Assembly: GCA_903866485.1 (NCBI GenBank)
Contig: CAIPNT010000121.1
Location: 1 to 6,493 of the forward strand
Length of the DNA stretch: 6,493 nt
Direction: 5' to 3'
Origin: an uncultured Micrococcales bacterium
GTDB lineage: Bacteria; Actinomycetota; Actinomycetes; Actinomycetales; Microbacteriaceae
A program made the position numbers and the translations under genes. The notes beneath the pieces were generated by a model that saw only the letters and a list, made by a program, of their open reading frames with translations, was not told where the DNA came from and made no database searches. Shown here piece by piece: positions 1 to 5,427 of this stretch (positions are counted from its first letter, which is position 1; each line of letters opens with the position of its first letter).

Positions 1-5
1 AAAAG

Positions 6-14
6 TGATAAAGT
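6..14 (+). promoter_or_regulatory. Candidate extended -10 element for the tRNA-Thr/tRNA-Met genes
   Basis: TG, one spacer base, then TAAAGT resembles an extended -10 box (TGN followed by TATAAT, four of six bases matched). Initiation about 7 bases downstream would give a leader of roughly 30 nt before tRNA-Thr. Any -35 box would lie outside the window, so this is a weak, untested call. The two tRNA genes are only 35 bp apart and probably share one transcript. Confidence 0.25.
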
Positions 15-49
15 CTTCTGGTGCCTGGCGCTAGTCGACTTTGCACAAC

Positions 50-124
<75 letters not shown>

Positions 125-159
125 CTTATTTGCCAATCACAAAAACCAGTTTCACGCCC

Positions 160-236
160 GGCGGGGTAGCTCAGGTGGTTAGAGCACACGACTCATAATC
201 GTGGGGTCGCGGGTTCGAGTCCCGCCCTCGCTACCA
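160..236 (+). tRNA. tRNA-Met, elongator type (anticodon CAT)
   Basis: Acceptor GGCGGGG pairs with CCTCGCT (G-T wobbles at the first and fifth pairs), the D stem is GCTC/GAGC, the anticodon stem is CACGA/TCGTG with loop CTCATAA, and the T arm is GCGGG-TTCGAGT-CCCGC. The anticodon CAT is at 194-196. The discriminator is A and CCA is encoded (234-236). There is no run of three G-C pairs in the anticodon stem and no unpaired 1-72 position, so it is not the initiator. A lysidine-modified tRNA-Ile2 also carries CAT, but the neighbouring tRNA-Thr and general sequence favour elongator Met. The gene ends 1 bp before the stop codon of the opposing peptidase gene. Confidence 0.95.
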
Positions 237-237
237 A

Positions 238-1539
238 TCAAAATGCATCAGATCCCTTCGGGGAGCCCATCCCAGTCGGACCATCCCAGCCATCGCGTGC
301 ACCGCACCAAAAAGGCACAACACAGTTTCCGGTGATTCCCTCAGTGATATCGTGCAGTTTGGCGCGATTGGCAAACGTGAAGTCTCCTGCCGAAGAGCCA
401 AAATCAGGGCCGATTGCATACATGCCGGCGATAATTGGCGCGGCAACGCTTGTGCCGCCAAAGGTATACCAACCACCCTCAAACGCCACGGCCACGCCGG
501 TTGCAGGGTCGGCCACCGCGGCCACGTCGGCCGTGAGTTTGCCGGCGCAGCCGGTCAACTCATAAGGCTGCCAGGTTGGCGCCTTCGACATCACCGAGCA
601 TCCGCTGCCGGCCGAACGCCAGGCGGTTTCGCTTAGATATTTGCCCCGAGAGTCGAGATGCAAAGTTGTGCCGCCGACCGCGATAACGCTGGCAAAGCTG
701 GCTGGAGCCGACACCCCGTAGCCAGAGTCTCCGCTGGAGGCAACCACCGCGATGCCCCTCGATGCGGCATCGGCATATGCGCCAAACTTGCGCACTGAAA
801 CCTCGTTGCCCCCATAACTGTTTGAGATCGACCGCACATTTTTAAAGCCGGCAGCTATTGAGACCGCTTGGTTGAAATCAACCATCGAGGGGGTGCGAGC
901 CTCAACCAAGAGAATGCTGCAGTGCGGGCAAATTGCCGTTGCCATCTCAATGTCGAGTGAGGTCTCTTGAGCCCATCCGGCATTTTGCGTGGCGCGGCTT
1001 GGGGCCACGTTGCCGGTTTGATCAAGCTGCAAAAAGCACGGTCGCTTATTGTCTGGCATTTCGGTGAGTGTTTCATCGTTAGCAGAGCCTTGATTGCCTT
1101 GAAGCGCTCCGCAATCGTCGATGGCGCCTAAACCATAGGTTGAGCGGTAGTCGCTAACGTCTTGAAAGGCCGAATCTGAGTGGTAGGCATCGACCACCGC
1201 AATGACCTTGAGGTGAGAGCCGAGTTCATTCACTGAGTATGCCTTGCGCAACTGAGCGGCACCATAGGCCAACCCACCCATCGGCTGCAGCGTCGCCAAT
1301 GGATGCACCGCCGTTCGATGGCCTCGAACGTAAATCGAATGCCTTATCGCAAGACAGGCATACATGCCCTTGGGTGGTGCGGTGCAGGTGAGCTCGTTTT
1401 TGACCACCACAGGTGCGGCCGTCTTGCTCACAGAAGCCCAGGCCGGGCTAGCGTTTGTGGCAAGCGTTGAAGCCAGCGAGCCAGTCAACCCGAGGGCGAC
1501 TGCGATGGATAGGGTCAGCGTAGTTTTTTGCATTCTCAT
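238..1539 (-). CDS. Secreted sedolisin-like (S53) serine-carboxyl peptidase without a large propeptide
   Basis: Predicted exported endopeptidase. Residues are numbered from a TTG at 1548 (436 aa); the ATG chosen here (1539) is residue 4, and another ATG (1533) is residue 6. No start has a convincing ribosome binding site. A signal peptide is clear: a short basic start, a hydrophobic stretch (about 11-30) and an Ala-Trp-Ala cleavage site near residue 38. The catalytic core runs from about 89 to the end. The sedolisin triad is visible: Glu195 and Asp199 in QETSLDIEMA, and Ser367 in FGGTSVAAP. The oxyanion Asp274 lies in SSGDSG. ISNSYGG (241-247), the DIT motif near 400 and GWDGPTGMGSP (420-430) fit the S53 fold and its C-terminal calcium site. 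Only about 50 residues separate the signal peptide from the core, so the usual long activation domain is absent. Ten cysteines (55, 65, 146, 171, 207, 210, 317, 334, 409, 415) suggest disulfides outside the cell. Related short-N-terminus proteins are often labelled S8 peptidases in Actinobacteria. The gene is complete; its substrate is unknown. Confidence 0.9.
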   Translation of the reverse strand: MRMQKTTLTLSIAVALGLTGSLASTLATNASPAWASVSKTAAPVVVKNELTCTAPPKGMYACLAIRHSIYVRGHRTAVHPLATLQPMGGLAYGAAQLRKAYSVNELGSHLKVIAVVDAYHSDSAFQDVSDYRSTYGLGAIDDCGALQGNQGSANDETLTEMPDNKRPCFLQLDQTGNVAPSRATQNAGWAQETSLDIEMATAICPHCSILLVEARTPSMVDFNQAVSIAAGFKNVRSISNSYGGNEVSVRKFGAYADAASRGIAVVASSGDSGYGVSAPASFASVIAVGGTTLHLDSRGKYLSETAWRSAGSGCSVMSKAPTWQPYELTGCAGKLTADVAAVADPATGVAVAFEGGWYTFGGTSVAAPIIAGMYAIGPDFGSSAGDFTFANRAKLHDITEGITGNCVVPFWCGARDGWDGPTGMGSPKGSDAF

Positions 1540-1568
1540 GTCGGCCAAGTTAGTTTTTGCGCCGGTGG

Positions 1569-1607
1569 TGCGACCAATCCCCTAAAACATCTGTGTAAAA
1601 GGTCGCA
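1569..1607. repeat. Spaced inverted repeat in the divergent intergenic region
   Basis: TGCGACC (1569-1575) is repeated in inverted orientation as GGTCGCA (1601-1607), with 25 bp between. It lies in the roughly 107-bp region between the divergent peptidase and hotdog/murB operon starts, where promoters for both must be. It could be a paired operator site or chance; I found no convincing -35/-10 pair for either direction here. Confidence 0.35.
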
Positions 1608-1646
1608 AAACCTGCGCGTTGTGAAAATCTTCGGCAAACTAGAGAA

Positions 1647-2090
1647 GTGGTAAATCCAAACGTTCAGGGCAAGAAGTATCCGGCCACCAACCCATACCTG
1701 GTTGGCCGCGAAAAGATTCGCGAATTCGCCCACGCGGTTAAGTCGACCAACCCAATCAACCTCGACGTGTTTGCAGCCCAGGCTGCCGGCTATAACGATG
1801 TTGTGGCCCCGCCAACCTTTGCTGTGGTTATTCAGGAGCGCAGCCTGGCCACCGTTTTAAACGACCCAGAGGCCGACATCGACTTTAGTCGCGTGGTTCA
1901 CGGTGATCAGCGTTTTGTGCACGCCCGCCCGATTGTGGCCGGTGACGAGTTGGTTAGCATTCTCGAGGTTGCCAGCGTAAAGACTCTAGGAGCCCATTCG
2001 ATGGTGACCTTCGAAACCAAAATCTTCGCCGAGGGCGCCGAGCTCGTCTGCACTGCGATTTCAACTCTCGTGGTTCGAGGTGGCGAATAA
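1647..2090 (+). CDS. HadA-like MaoC/FAS1-type dehydratase-domain protein (hotdog fold)
   Basis: This 147-aa protein resembles the N-terminal, FAS1-like dehydratase half family (UPF0336, mycobacterial HadA/HadC). Family-like segments are NPYLVGREKIREFA (15-28), where the central helix region begins, VVAPPTFAVV (52-61) and HGDQRFVHARPIVAGD (85-100). It lacks the D-x-N-P-x-H catalytic motif, which is carried by its partner encoded directly downstream; in HadAB-type enzymes the two subunits form a heterodimer that dehydrates 3-hydroxyacyl thioesters. The start is GTG at 1647. AGAGAA abuts it too closely to act as a normal ribosome binding site, so leaderless translation is possible. Its stop overlaps the next start as TAATG, so the two are translationally coupled. 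In mycobacteria this pair serves mycolic acid synthesis; the rest of the context here suggests an organism without mycolic acids, so its acyl substrate is unknown. Confidence 0.85.
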   Translation: MVNPNVQGKKYPATNPYLVGREKIREFAHAVKSTNPINLDVFAAQAAGYNDVVAPPTFAVVIQERSLATVLNDPEADIDFSRVVHGDQRFVHARPIVAGDELVSILEVASVKTLGAHSMVTFETKIFAEGAELVCTAISTLVVRGGE

Positions 2091-2512
2091 TGACTCACAT
2101 CAACATTGCAAGCCTCGAGGTTGGTCAAGTGATCGGCACCACCGAGTTCTTGCTCACTCGTGATTCTCTGGTTCGCTATGCAGGAGCATCCGGCGACTTT
2201 AACCCGATTCACTATCGCGATGACTTTGCCCAATCGGTTGGCTTGGATGGTGTTCTCGCCCACGGCATGTTGACCATGGGTGCGTCCGTTCAGGTTGCCG
2301 TCGACTGGGTCGGCGACGCCGGCAAGGTTGTTGACTATGGCGTGCGCTTCACGAAGCCGGTTTTCGTAGACGCCCAGGATGGCGCTGTGTTGGTGGTTAC
2401 CGGCAAAATCGGCGAGATCGACGCCGAAAAGGGCGAGGTTCGCATCGACCTAACCGCAACCTTCAACGAAACCGCAGTGCTAGGCAAAGCCCAAGCTCGC
2501 GTTCGCCTCTAG
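2090..2512 (+). CDS. HadB-like MaoC-family (R)-specific hydratase/dehydratase subunit
   Basis: This 140-aa single hotdog-domain protein carries the hydratase 2 motif GASGDFNPIHYRDDFA (32-47). Asp36 and His41 are the expected catalytic dyad, followed by the helix and VLAHGMLTMG segment (55-64) that is typical of MaoC-like dehydratases. It therefore probably supplies the active site to a heterodimer with the HadA-like protein before it. The ATG overlaps the upstream TAA by one base, and GAGG at 2077-2080 lies 9 bases before it. The length matches mycobacterial HadB (about 140 aa). No third gene (HadC) follows; murB comes next. The expected reaction is reversible hydration of a trans-2-enoyl thioester, on ACP or CoA, in the cytoplasm; which carrier and chain length are used cannot be told from the sequence. 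Confidence 0.88.
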   Translation: MTHINIASLEVGQVIGTTEFLLTRDSLVRYAGASGDFNPIHYRDDFAQSVGLDGVLAHGMLTMGASVQVAVDWVGDAGKVVDYGVRFTKPVFVDAQDGAVLVVTGKIGEIDAEKGEVRIDLTATFNETAVLGKAQARVRL

Positions 2513-2525
2513 GTGAGCCCAAGGC

Positions 2526-2530
2526 AAAGG
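2526..2530 (+). promoter_or_regulatory. Ribosome binding site that favours the internal ATG of murB
   Basis: AAAGG lies 9 bases before the ATG at 2540. The alternative GTG at 2513 directly abuts the upstream TAG stop and has no purine-rich site before it. This supports the shorter murB, although coupling by re-initiation at 2513 is possible. Confidence 0.4.
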
Positions 2531-2539
2531 CCTAAGTTA

Positions 2540-3574
2540 ATGCAAAGTCTCAGCGAGTTGACCACCATGCGCGTAGGTGGCAAACCGGCACAGATTATTT
2601 CGGCTCAAACCCGCGAAGACCTCATCGAGGCAACGCTTGAAATTTGGCGAACCGGTGAAGATTGGTTGTTGCTCGGAGGCGGCTCCAACCTCGTAGTTGC
2701 TGACGACGTGAGCGACCTAAACGTCATCAAGGTTGAAACCAAGGGCATCCAGGCCTTCACCTCGGCCGGCGGCAACAAGACCCTGCTGCGCATTCAAGCC
2801 GGTGAAAACTGGGATGACTTCGTAAACCACACCATCGACCTCGGTCTAGCCGGTGTCGAGGCGATGGCCGGAATCCCGGGCACGGTTGGTGCTGGGCCGG
2901 TGCAGAACATTGGCGCTTATGGGCAAGAGCTGAGCGACACCTTCGTGCGCCTCGAGTTCGTTGATTATGAAACCCACGAGGTGGGCATCCTTGATAAGGC
3001 TGACCTGCAGTTTGGCTATCGCGACAGCGTAATCAAGCGCGGCCGCGCCGGTTTGATCACCTGGGTCGAACTCGAACTCGAGAGCTTTGGTGGCCTTTCG
3101 GCGCCGATCACTTCTGGCCAAATTGCCGGTGCCTTTGGCGTGAACTTAGGCGATCAGTTGCCGCTTCGCGAGGTGGCAGAGAGCGTTCGCAAGATGCGCG
3201 CATCGAAGGGCATGTTGCTGAGCGACAGCGACCCTGATTCGGTCAGCTGCGGTTCGTTCTTCACCAACCCGATCGTTAGCCACACTTTTGCCCGTACCTT
3301 GCCAGAGCTTTCACCGCGATGGGAGACCCTCGAGGATGACGGCCTAACCGTCAAGCTTTCGGCCGCCTGGCTTATCGAAAACTCTGGCATAAAAAAGGGT
3401 TTCTCGGTGCCGGGTTCAAAGGCCGCTATTTCTTCGAAGCATTGCTTGGCAATCACCAATCGCGGTGGCGCAAGTGCCAACGAAGTCGTTCAGCTGGCCA
3501 ACTATGTGCAGCTTCAGGTTTCAAATCGCTTCGGCATCACGCTGGTGCCAGAGCCAAACCTGATCGGGTTTTGA
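2540..3574 (+). CDS. murB: UDP-N-acetylmuramate dehydrogenase (UDP-N-acetylenolpyruvoylglucosamine reductase)
   Basis: FAD-dependent cytoplasmic enzyme that uses NADPH to reduce UDP-GlcNAc-enolpyruvate to UDP-MurNAc, the second committed step of peptidoglycan synthesis. The protein is 344 aa from the ATG at 2540, or 353 aa from a GTG at 2513; the numbers here follow the shorter form. LSELTTMRVGG at the start, the FAD-binding GGGSNLVV (46-53), and GIPGTVGAGPVQNIGAYGQE (111-130) are diagnostic. FGYRDS (158-163) carries the active-site Arg161, SCGSFFTNP (236-244) the proton-donor Ser239, and LVPEPNLIGF at the C terminus the catalytic Glu338. IKKGFSVPGSKAAISSKHCL (284-303) is the usual late motif. 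Length and motifs fit the E. coli-like type I group. The shorter start is preferred because family members usually begin a few residues before LTTxRVGG. It is last in a tight three-gene operon with the hotdog pair. Confidence 0.96.
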   Translation: MQSLSELTTMRVGGKPAQIISAQTREDLIEATLEIWRTGEDWLLLGGGSNLVVADDVSDLNVIKVETKGIQAFTSAGGNKTLLRIQAGENWDDFVNHTIDLGLAGVEAMAGIPGTVGAGPVQNIGAYGQELSDTFVRLEFVDYETHEVGILDKADLQFGYRDSVIKRGRAGLITWVELELESFGGLSAPITSGQIAGAFGVNLGDQLPLREVAESVRKMRASKGMLLSDSDPDSVSCGSFFTNPIVSHTFARTLPELSPRWETLEDDGLTVKLSAAWLIENSGIKKGFSVPGSKAAISSKHCLAITNRGGASANEVVQLANYVQLQVSNRFGITLVPEPNLIGF

Positions 3575-3595
3575 CCGATCTGTCGCTTGACGACA
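3562..3595. terminator. Tandem hairpins between convergent murB and aminotransferase genes
   Basis: GATCGG (3562-3567) pairs with CCGATC (3575-3580) around a 7-nt loop that contains the murB stop. Immediately after it TGTCG (3581-3585) pairs with CGACA (3591-3595) around CTTGA. The 44-bp gap between convergent genes is where a bidirectional terminator would be expected. There is no T tract on either strand, so termination is plausible for an actinobacterium but not shown. Confidence 0.35.
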
Positions 3596-3618
3596 CAGCA
3601 TGCGAATCTTGAACGCGA

Positions 3619-4818
3619 CTACTTGAACAATTGCTGCAGGCGCTGAATGCCCTCGAGCAGCGGTCCGTCGCCCAGCGCGTATGAGAGGCGCACATATCCA
3701 GATGGGCCAAACGCTTCTCCCGGAACCAGAGCCACCTCTGCAGCGTCAAGGATGTAGTCACAGAGCTCTAGGGAGGTGTTGATCATCTTGCCGCCCCATT
3801 CGCGACCGAGCAGTGCAGTGACGTCTGAATAAACATAGAAGGCGCCCTGCGGCATCGGAGCGTTCCATCCGTCAATCTTGTTTAGCTCGGCGACGGCAAG
3901 CTTGCGACGGCGATCGAAGGCCTCGCGCATCGCGATCACTTCATCCTGTGGCCCGGTTAGCGCGGCCAGTGCAGCCATCTGTGAAATGTTTGACACGTTT
4001 GATGAAAGGTGTGACTGCAGGTTTCCGGCAGCCTTCATCGCGTCAAGCGGGCCGGCCATCCAACCCAAACGCCATCCGGTCATTGCATAGGTCTTTGCCA
4101 CACCATTAACCAGGATGGTTCGGTCGATCAACTCGGGAACTGCCTCGGTGATCGAAACCGCCTTGAGCCCGTCATAGGTGAGGTTCTGATAAATCTCGTC
4201 GGTGATTACCCAGAGGCCGTTGTTCCACGCCCAGCGACCGATTGCCTCGGTCTCTTCGCGGGTATACACCGCTCCGGTTGGGTTAGATGGTGAAACAAAA
4301 AGCAAGACTTTTGATTTTGGTGTGCGAGCGGCTTCGAGCTGCGCAACGGTGACTTTGTAGTTTTGGTCGGCTCCGGCGAACACCTCAACCGGAACACCGC
4401 CGGCCAAGCGAATGGCCTCAGGATAGGTGGTCCAAAACGGAGTCGGCATCAAGACTTCGTCTCCCGGGTCAACCAAAGTTGCAAAGGCCTGATAGACCGC
4501 TTGCTTGCCACCGTTGGTGACTACTACCTGAGCGGCTGTGATCTCGGTGCCAGAATCAACGCGAGTCTTGTGAGCAATTGCCTCGCGCAACGCAGGCAAG
4601 CCGATTGCCGGGGTATAGCGGTGGTTCTTTGGGTCGAGCACCGCCGCCGCGGCAGCCTCGACAATGTGAGCAGGGGTGGCGAAGTCTGGTTCACCGGCGG
4701 CATAAGAAATCACCGGACGGCCAGCGGCCTGAAGTGATTTTGCCTTGGCGTCGACTTTTAGGGTCGCCGATTCTGCAATTGAGCCAATACGCTTTGAGAT
4801 TCTAGGAAAGTCAGTCAC
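3619..4818 (-). CDS. aspC: Class I PLP-dependent aminotransferase, probable aspartate aminotransferase
   Basis: This 399-aa fold type I aminotransferase probably moves the amino group between aspartate and 2-oxoglutarate, linking the TCA cycle with amino acid synthesis. PLP-site residues are in place: GEPDF (42-46), NGGKQAVY (102-109), Asn179 in SPSNPTG, Asp207 and Tyr210 in TDEIY, the Schiff-base Lys242 in [15 protein letters not shown], and the carboxylate-binding Arg377 in [17 protein letters not shown] (364-371) is typical of the group. The N terminus and length fit the bacterial I-gamma-like aspartate aminotransferases, some of which also accept prephenate, so prephenate or aromatic activity is a real alternative. 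The start is GTG. Instead of a ribosome binding site, a -10-like TAGACT ends six bases before it, which suggests a leaderless mRNA. The gene is transcribed alone, away from the tRNA-Trp-secE cluster and toward murB. The symbol reflects the common name; the exact substrate is inferred. Confidence 0.92.
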   Translation of the reverse strand: MTDFPRISKRIGSIAESATLKVDAKAKSLQAAGRPVISYAAGEPDFATPAHIVEAAAAAVLDPKNHRYTPAIGLPALREAIAHKTRVDSGTEITAAQVVVTNGGKQAVYQAFATLVDPGDEVLMPTPFWTTYPEAIRLAGGVPVEVFAGADQNYKVTVAQLEAARTPKSKVLLFVSPSNPTGAVYTREETEAIGRWAWNNGLWVITDEIYQNLTYDGLKAVSITEAVPELIDRTILVNGVAKTYAMTGWRLGWMAGPLDAMKAAGNLQSHLSSNVSNISQMAALAALTGPQDEVIAMREAFDRRRKLAVAELNKIDGWNAPMPQGAFYVYSDVTALLGREWGGKMINTSLELCDYILDAAEVALVPGEAFGPSGYVRLSYALGDGPLLEGIQRLQQLFK

Positions 4819-4824
4819 GCTTCA

Positions 4825-4830
4825 AGTCTA
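4825..4830 (-). promoter_or_regulatory. Candidate -10 box for leaderless aminotransferase mRNA
   Basis: On the minus strand TAGACT (TANNNT form) is followed by six bases and then the GTG start codon. This is the spacing expected when transcription begins at or next to the start codon, as is common in Actinobacteria. No good -35 box is visible. There is no Shine-Dalgarno sequence, which agrees with a leaderless start. Confidence 0.5.
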
Positions 4831-4926
4831 CCCAAGACCGATTTGGGCTTTGCATTTAGCGCCTCCAAGGTTTACACTCTTTAGAGGTAGTTTGACAACT
4901 TCTGAAGCCTAATCTGGCACAAATTA

Positions 4927-4950
4927 ACTTTTAGATTTCAATCTAGAAGT
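4927..4950. repeat. 24-bp near-perfect palindrome upstream of tRNA-Trp
   Basis: The arms ACTTTTAGATT (4927-4937) and AATCTAGAAGT (4940-4950) are inverted copies matching at ten of eleven positions, around a 2-bp centre TC. The one mismatch would be a T-G pair in RNA. It lies in the non-coding stretch between the divergent aminotransferase and tRNA-Trp, 48 bp before the tRNA. With no plus-strand gene just upstream to terminate, an operator for a dimeric regulator seems at least as likely as a terminator; a processing or attenuator hairpin is also possible. Confidence 0.6.
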
Positions 4951-4957
4951 GTGTCTT

Positions 4958-4986
4958 TTGTCGGGTGGTTTTGAAAGCTGGATGAT
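4958..4986 (+). promoter_or_regulatory. Candidate promoter for tRNA-Trp (and perhaps secE)
   Basis: TTGTCG (4958-4963) and GATGAT (4981-4986) are separated by 17 bp, each matching four of six consensus bases. Initiation about 7 bases later would fall just before the mature tRNA 5' end at 4998. A perfect TTGACA also occurs at 4892-4897, but no -10 box stands at a suitable distance from it. The assignment is by pattern only. Confidence 0.33.
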
Positions 4987-4997
4987 TAGCCCTGTGA

Positions 4998-5070
4998 AGG
5001 GTGGTGGCTCAATTGGTAGAGCATCGGTCTCCAAAACCGAGGGTTGCAGGTTCGAGTCCTGTCCGCCCTG
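4998..5070 (+). tRNA. tRNA-Trp (anticodon CCA)
   Basis: Acceptor AGGGTGG pairs with CCGCCCT, the D stem is GCTC/GAGC, the anticodon stem is TCGGT/ACCGA with loop CTCCAAA, and the T arm is GCAGG-TTCGAGT-CCTGT. Anticodon CCA (5031-5033) reads TGG. The discriminator is G5070, as expected for tryptophan tRNA. The next bases are CAA, so the 3' CCA is not encoded and must be added by tRNA nucleotidyltransferase, unlike the other two tRNAs in the window. Its position 33 bp before secE is the common actinobacterial arrangement, and the two may be co-transcribed. Confidence 0.97.
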
Positions 5071-5103
5071 CAAGTGATTGTTAGTTAGAAGAAGGAATGT
5101 CTC

Positions 5104-5367
5104 GTGGCAGATGAGCTAGAGCAGGAAGACGTAGTCGAGCGCGCTAAGGCCGACCAGGTCGCCAAGCGCAACATCTTCGGCCGCGCCGCACTCTTCTTCA
5201 AGCAGGTCGTTGGCGAACTAAACAAGGTCACCCGGCCAACCTGGGCCGAGCTTCGCAACTACACCGGCGTTGTGCTGGCTTTTGTTGCAGTCGTAATGGC
5301 GATCATCTCGCTGCTCGACTGGCTCTTTTACCAGGGCGTAGTTTTCGTCTTCACACCAACCGCCTAA
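5104..5367 (+). CDS. secE: Preprotein translocase subunit SecE
   Basis: Small essential membrane subunit that clamps SecY in the SecYEG protein-export channel. The 87-aa protein begins with an acidic then basic cytoplasmic segment (1-30). It continues with the conserved amphipathic region ALFFKQVVGELNKVTRPTWAEL (about 29-50), where the K-V-T-R-P-T-W block is the family signature. One membrane helix follows (about 53-77). The single-helix form is the usual bacterial one (E. coli has three helices). Translation starts at GTG, with GAAGGA (5091-5096) seven bases upstream; an ATG at 5098 opens only a six-codon frame and is not the start. It lies between tRNA-Trp and nusG, its almost universal partner. 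Confidence 0.96.
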   Translation: MADELEQEDVVERAKADQVAKRNIFGRAALFFKQVVGELNKVTRPTWAELRNYTGVVLAFVAVVMAIISLLDWLFYQGVVFVFTPTA

Positions 5368-5382
5368 ACAATCGGGCAAACA

Positions 5383-5396
5383 TCGGGGCAACCCGA
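5383..5396 (+). other. Small GNRA-type hairpin between secE and nusG
   Basis: TCGGG (5383-5387) and CCCGA (5392-5396) form a 5-bp stem closed by GCAA, a stable GNRA tetraloop, in the 60-bp secE-nusG spacer. No T tract follows, so it is unlikely to be a strong terminator. It could affect mRNA stability or processing, or be chance. Confidence 0.35.
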
Positions 5397-5427
5397 AACA
5401 AGATTTCAACACGATAGGACACATCAA

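Noticed and set aside
160..1646. Integrated element bounded by tRNA-Met attachment repeats
   Set aside because: No integrase is present and no copy of the tRNA-Met 3' end was found at the other side of the peptidase gene within the window.
1907..2263. Minus-strand open frame spanning the two hotdog genes
   Set aside because: It crosses two well-supported, overlapping plus-strand genes and has no recognisable domain.
4363..4737. Plus-strand open frame of 124 codons inside the aminotransferase gene
   Set aside because: The minus-strand frame encodes a full aminotransferase with all PLP motifs; the plus-strand translation shows no recognisable motif.
4892..4915. Perfect TTGACA with a nearby TAATCT as a promoter
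   Set aside because: The spacing is only 12 bp, too short for a standard promoter, and nothing suitable lies at 16-18 bp.
5098..5115. ATG at 5098 as a start or leader peptide before secE
   Set aside because: It opens a six-codon frame (stop TGA) overlapping the SecE GTG start, and the GAAGGA site is only one base from it; the GTG at 5104 has proper spacing and yields SecE.
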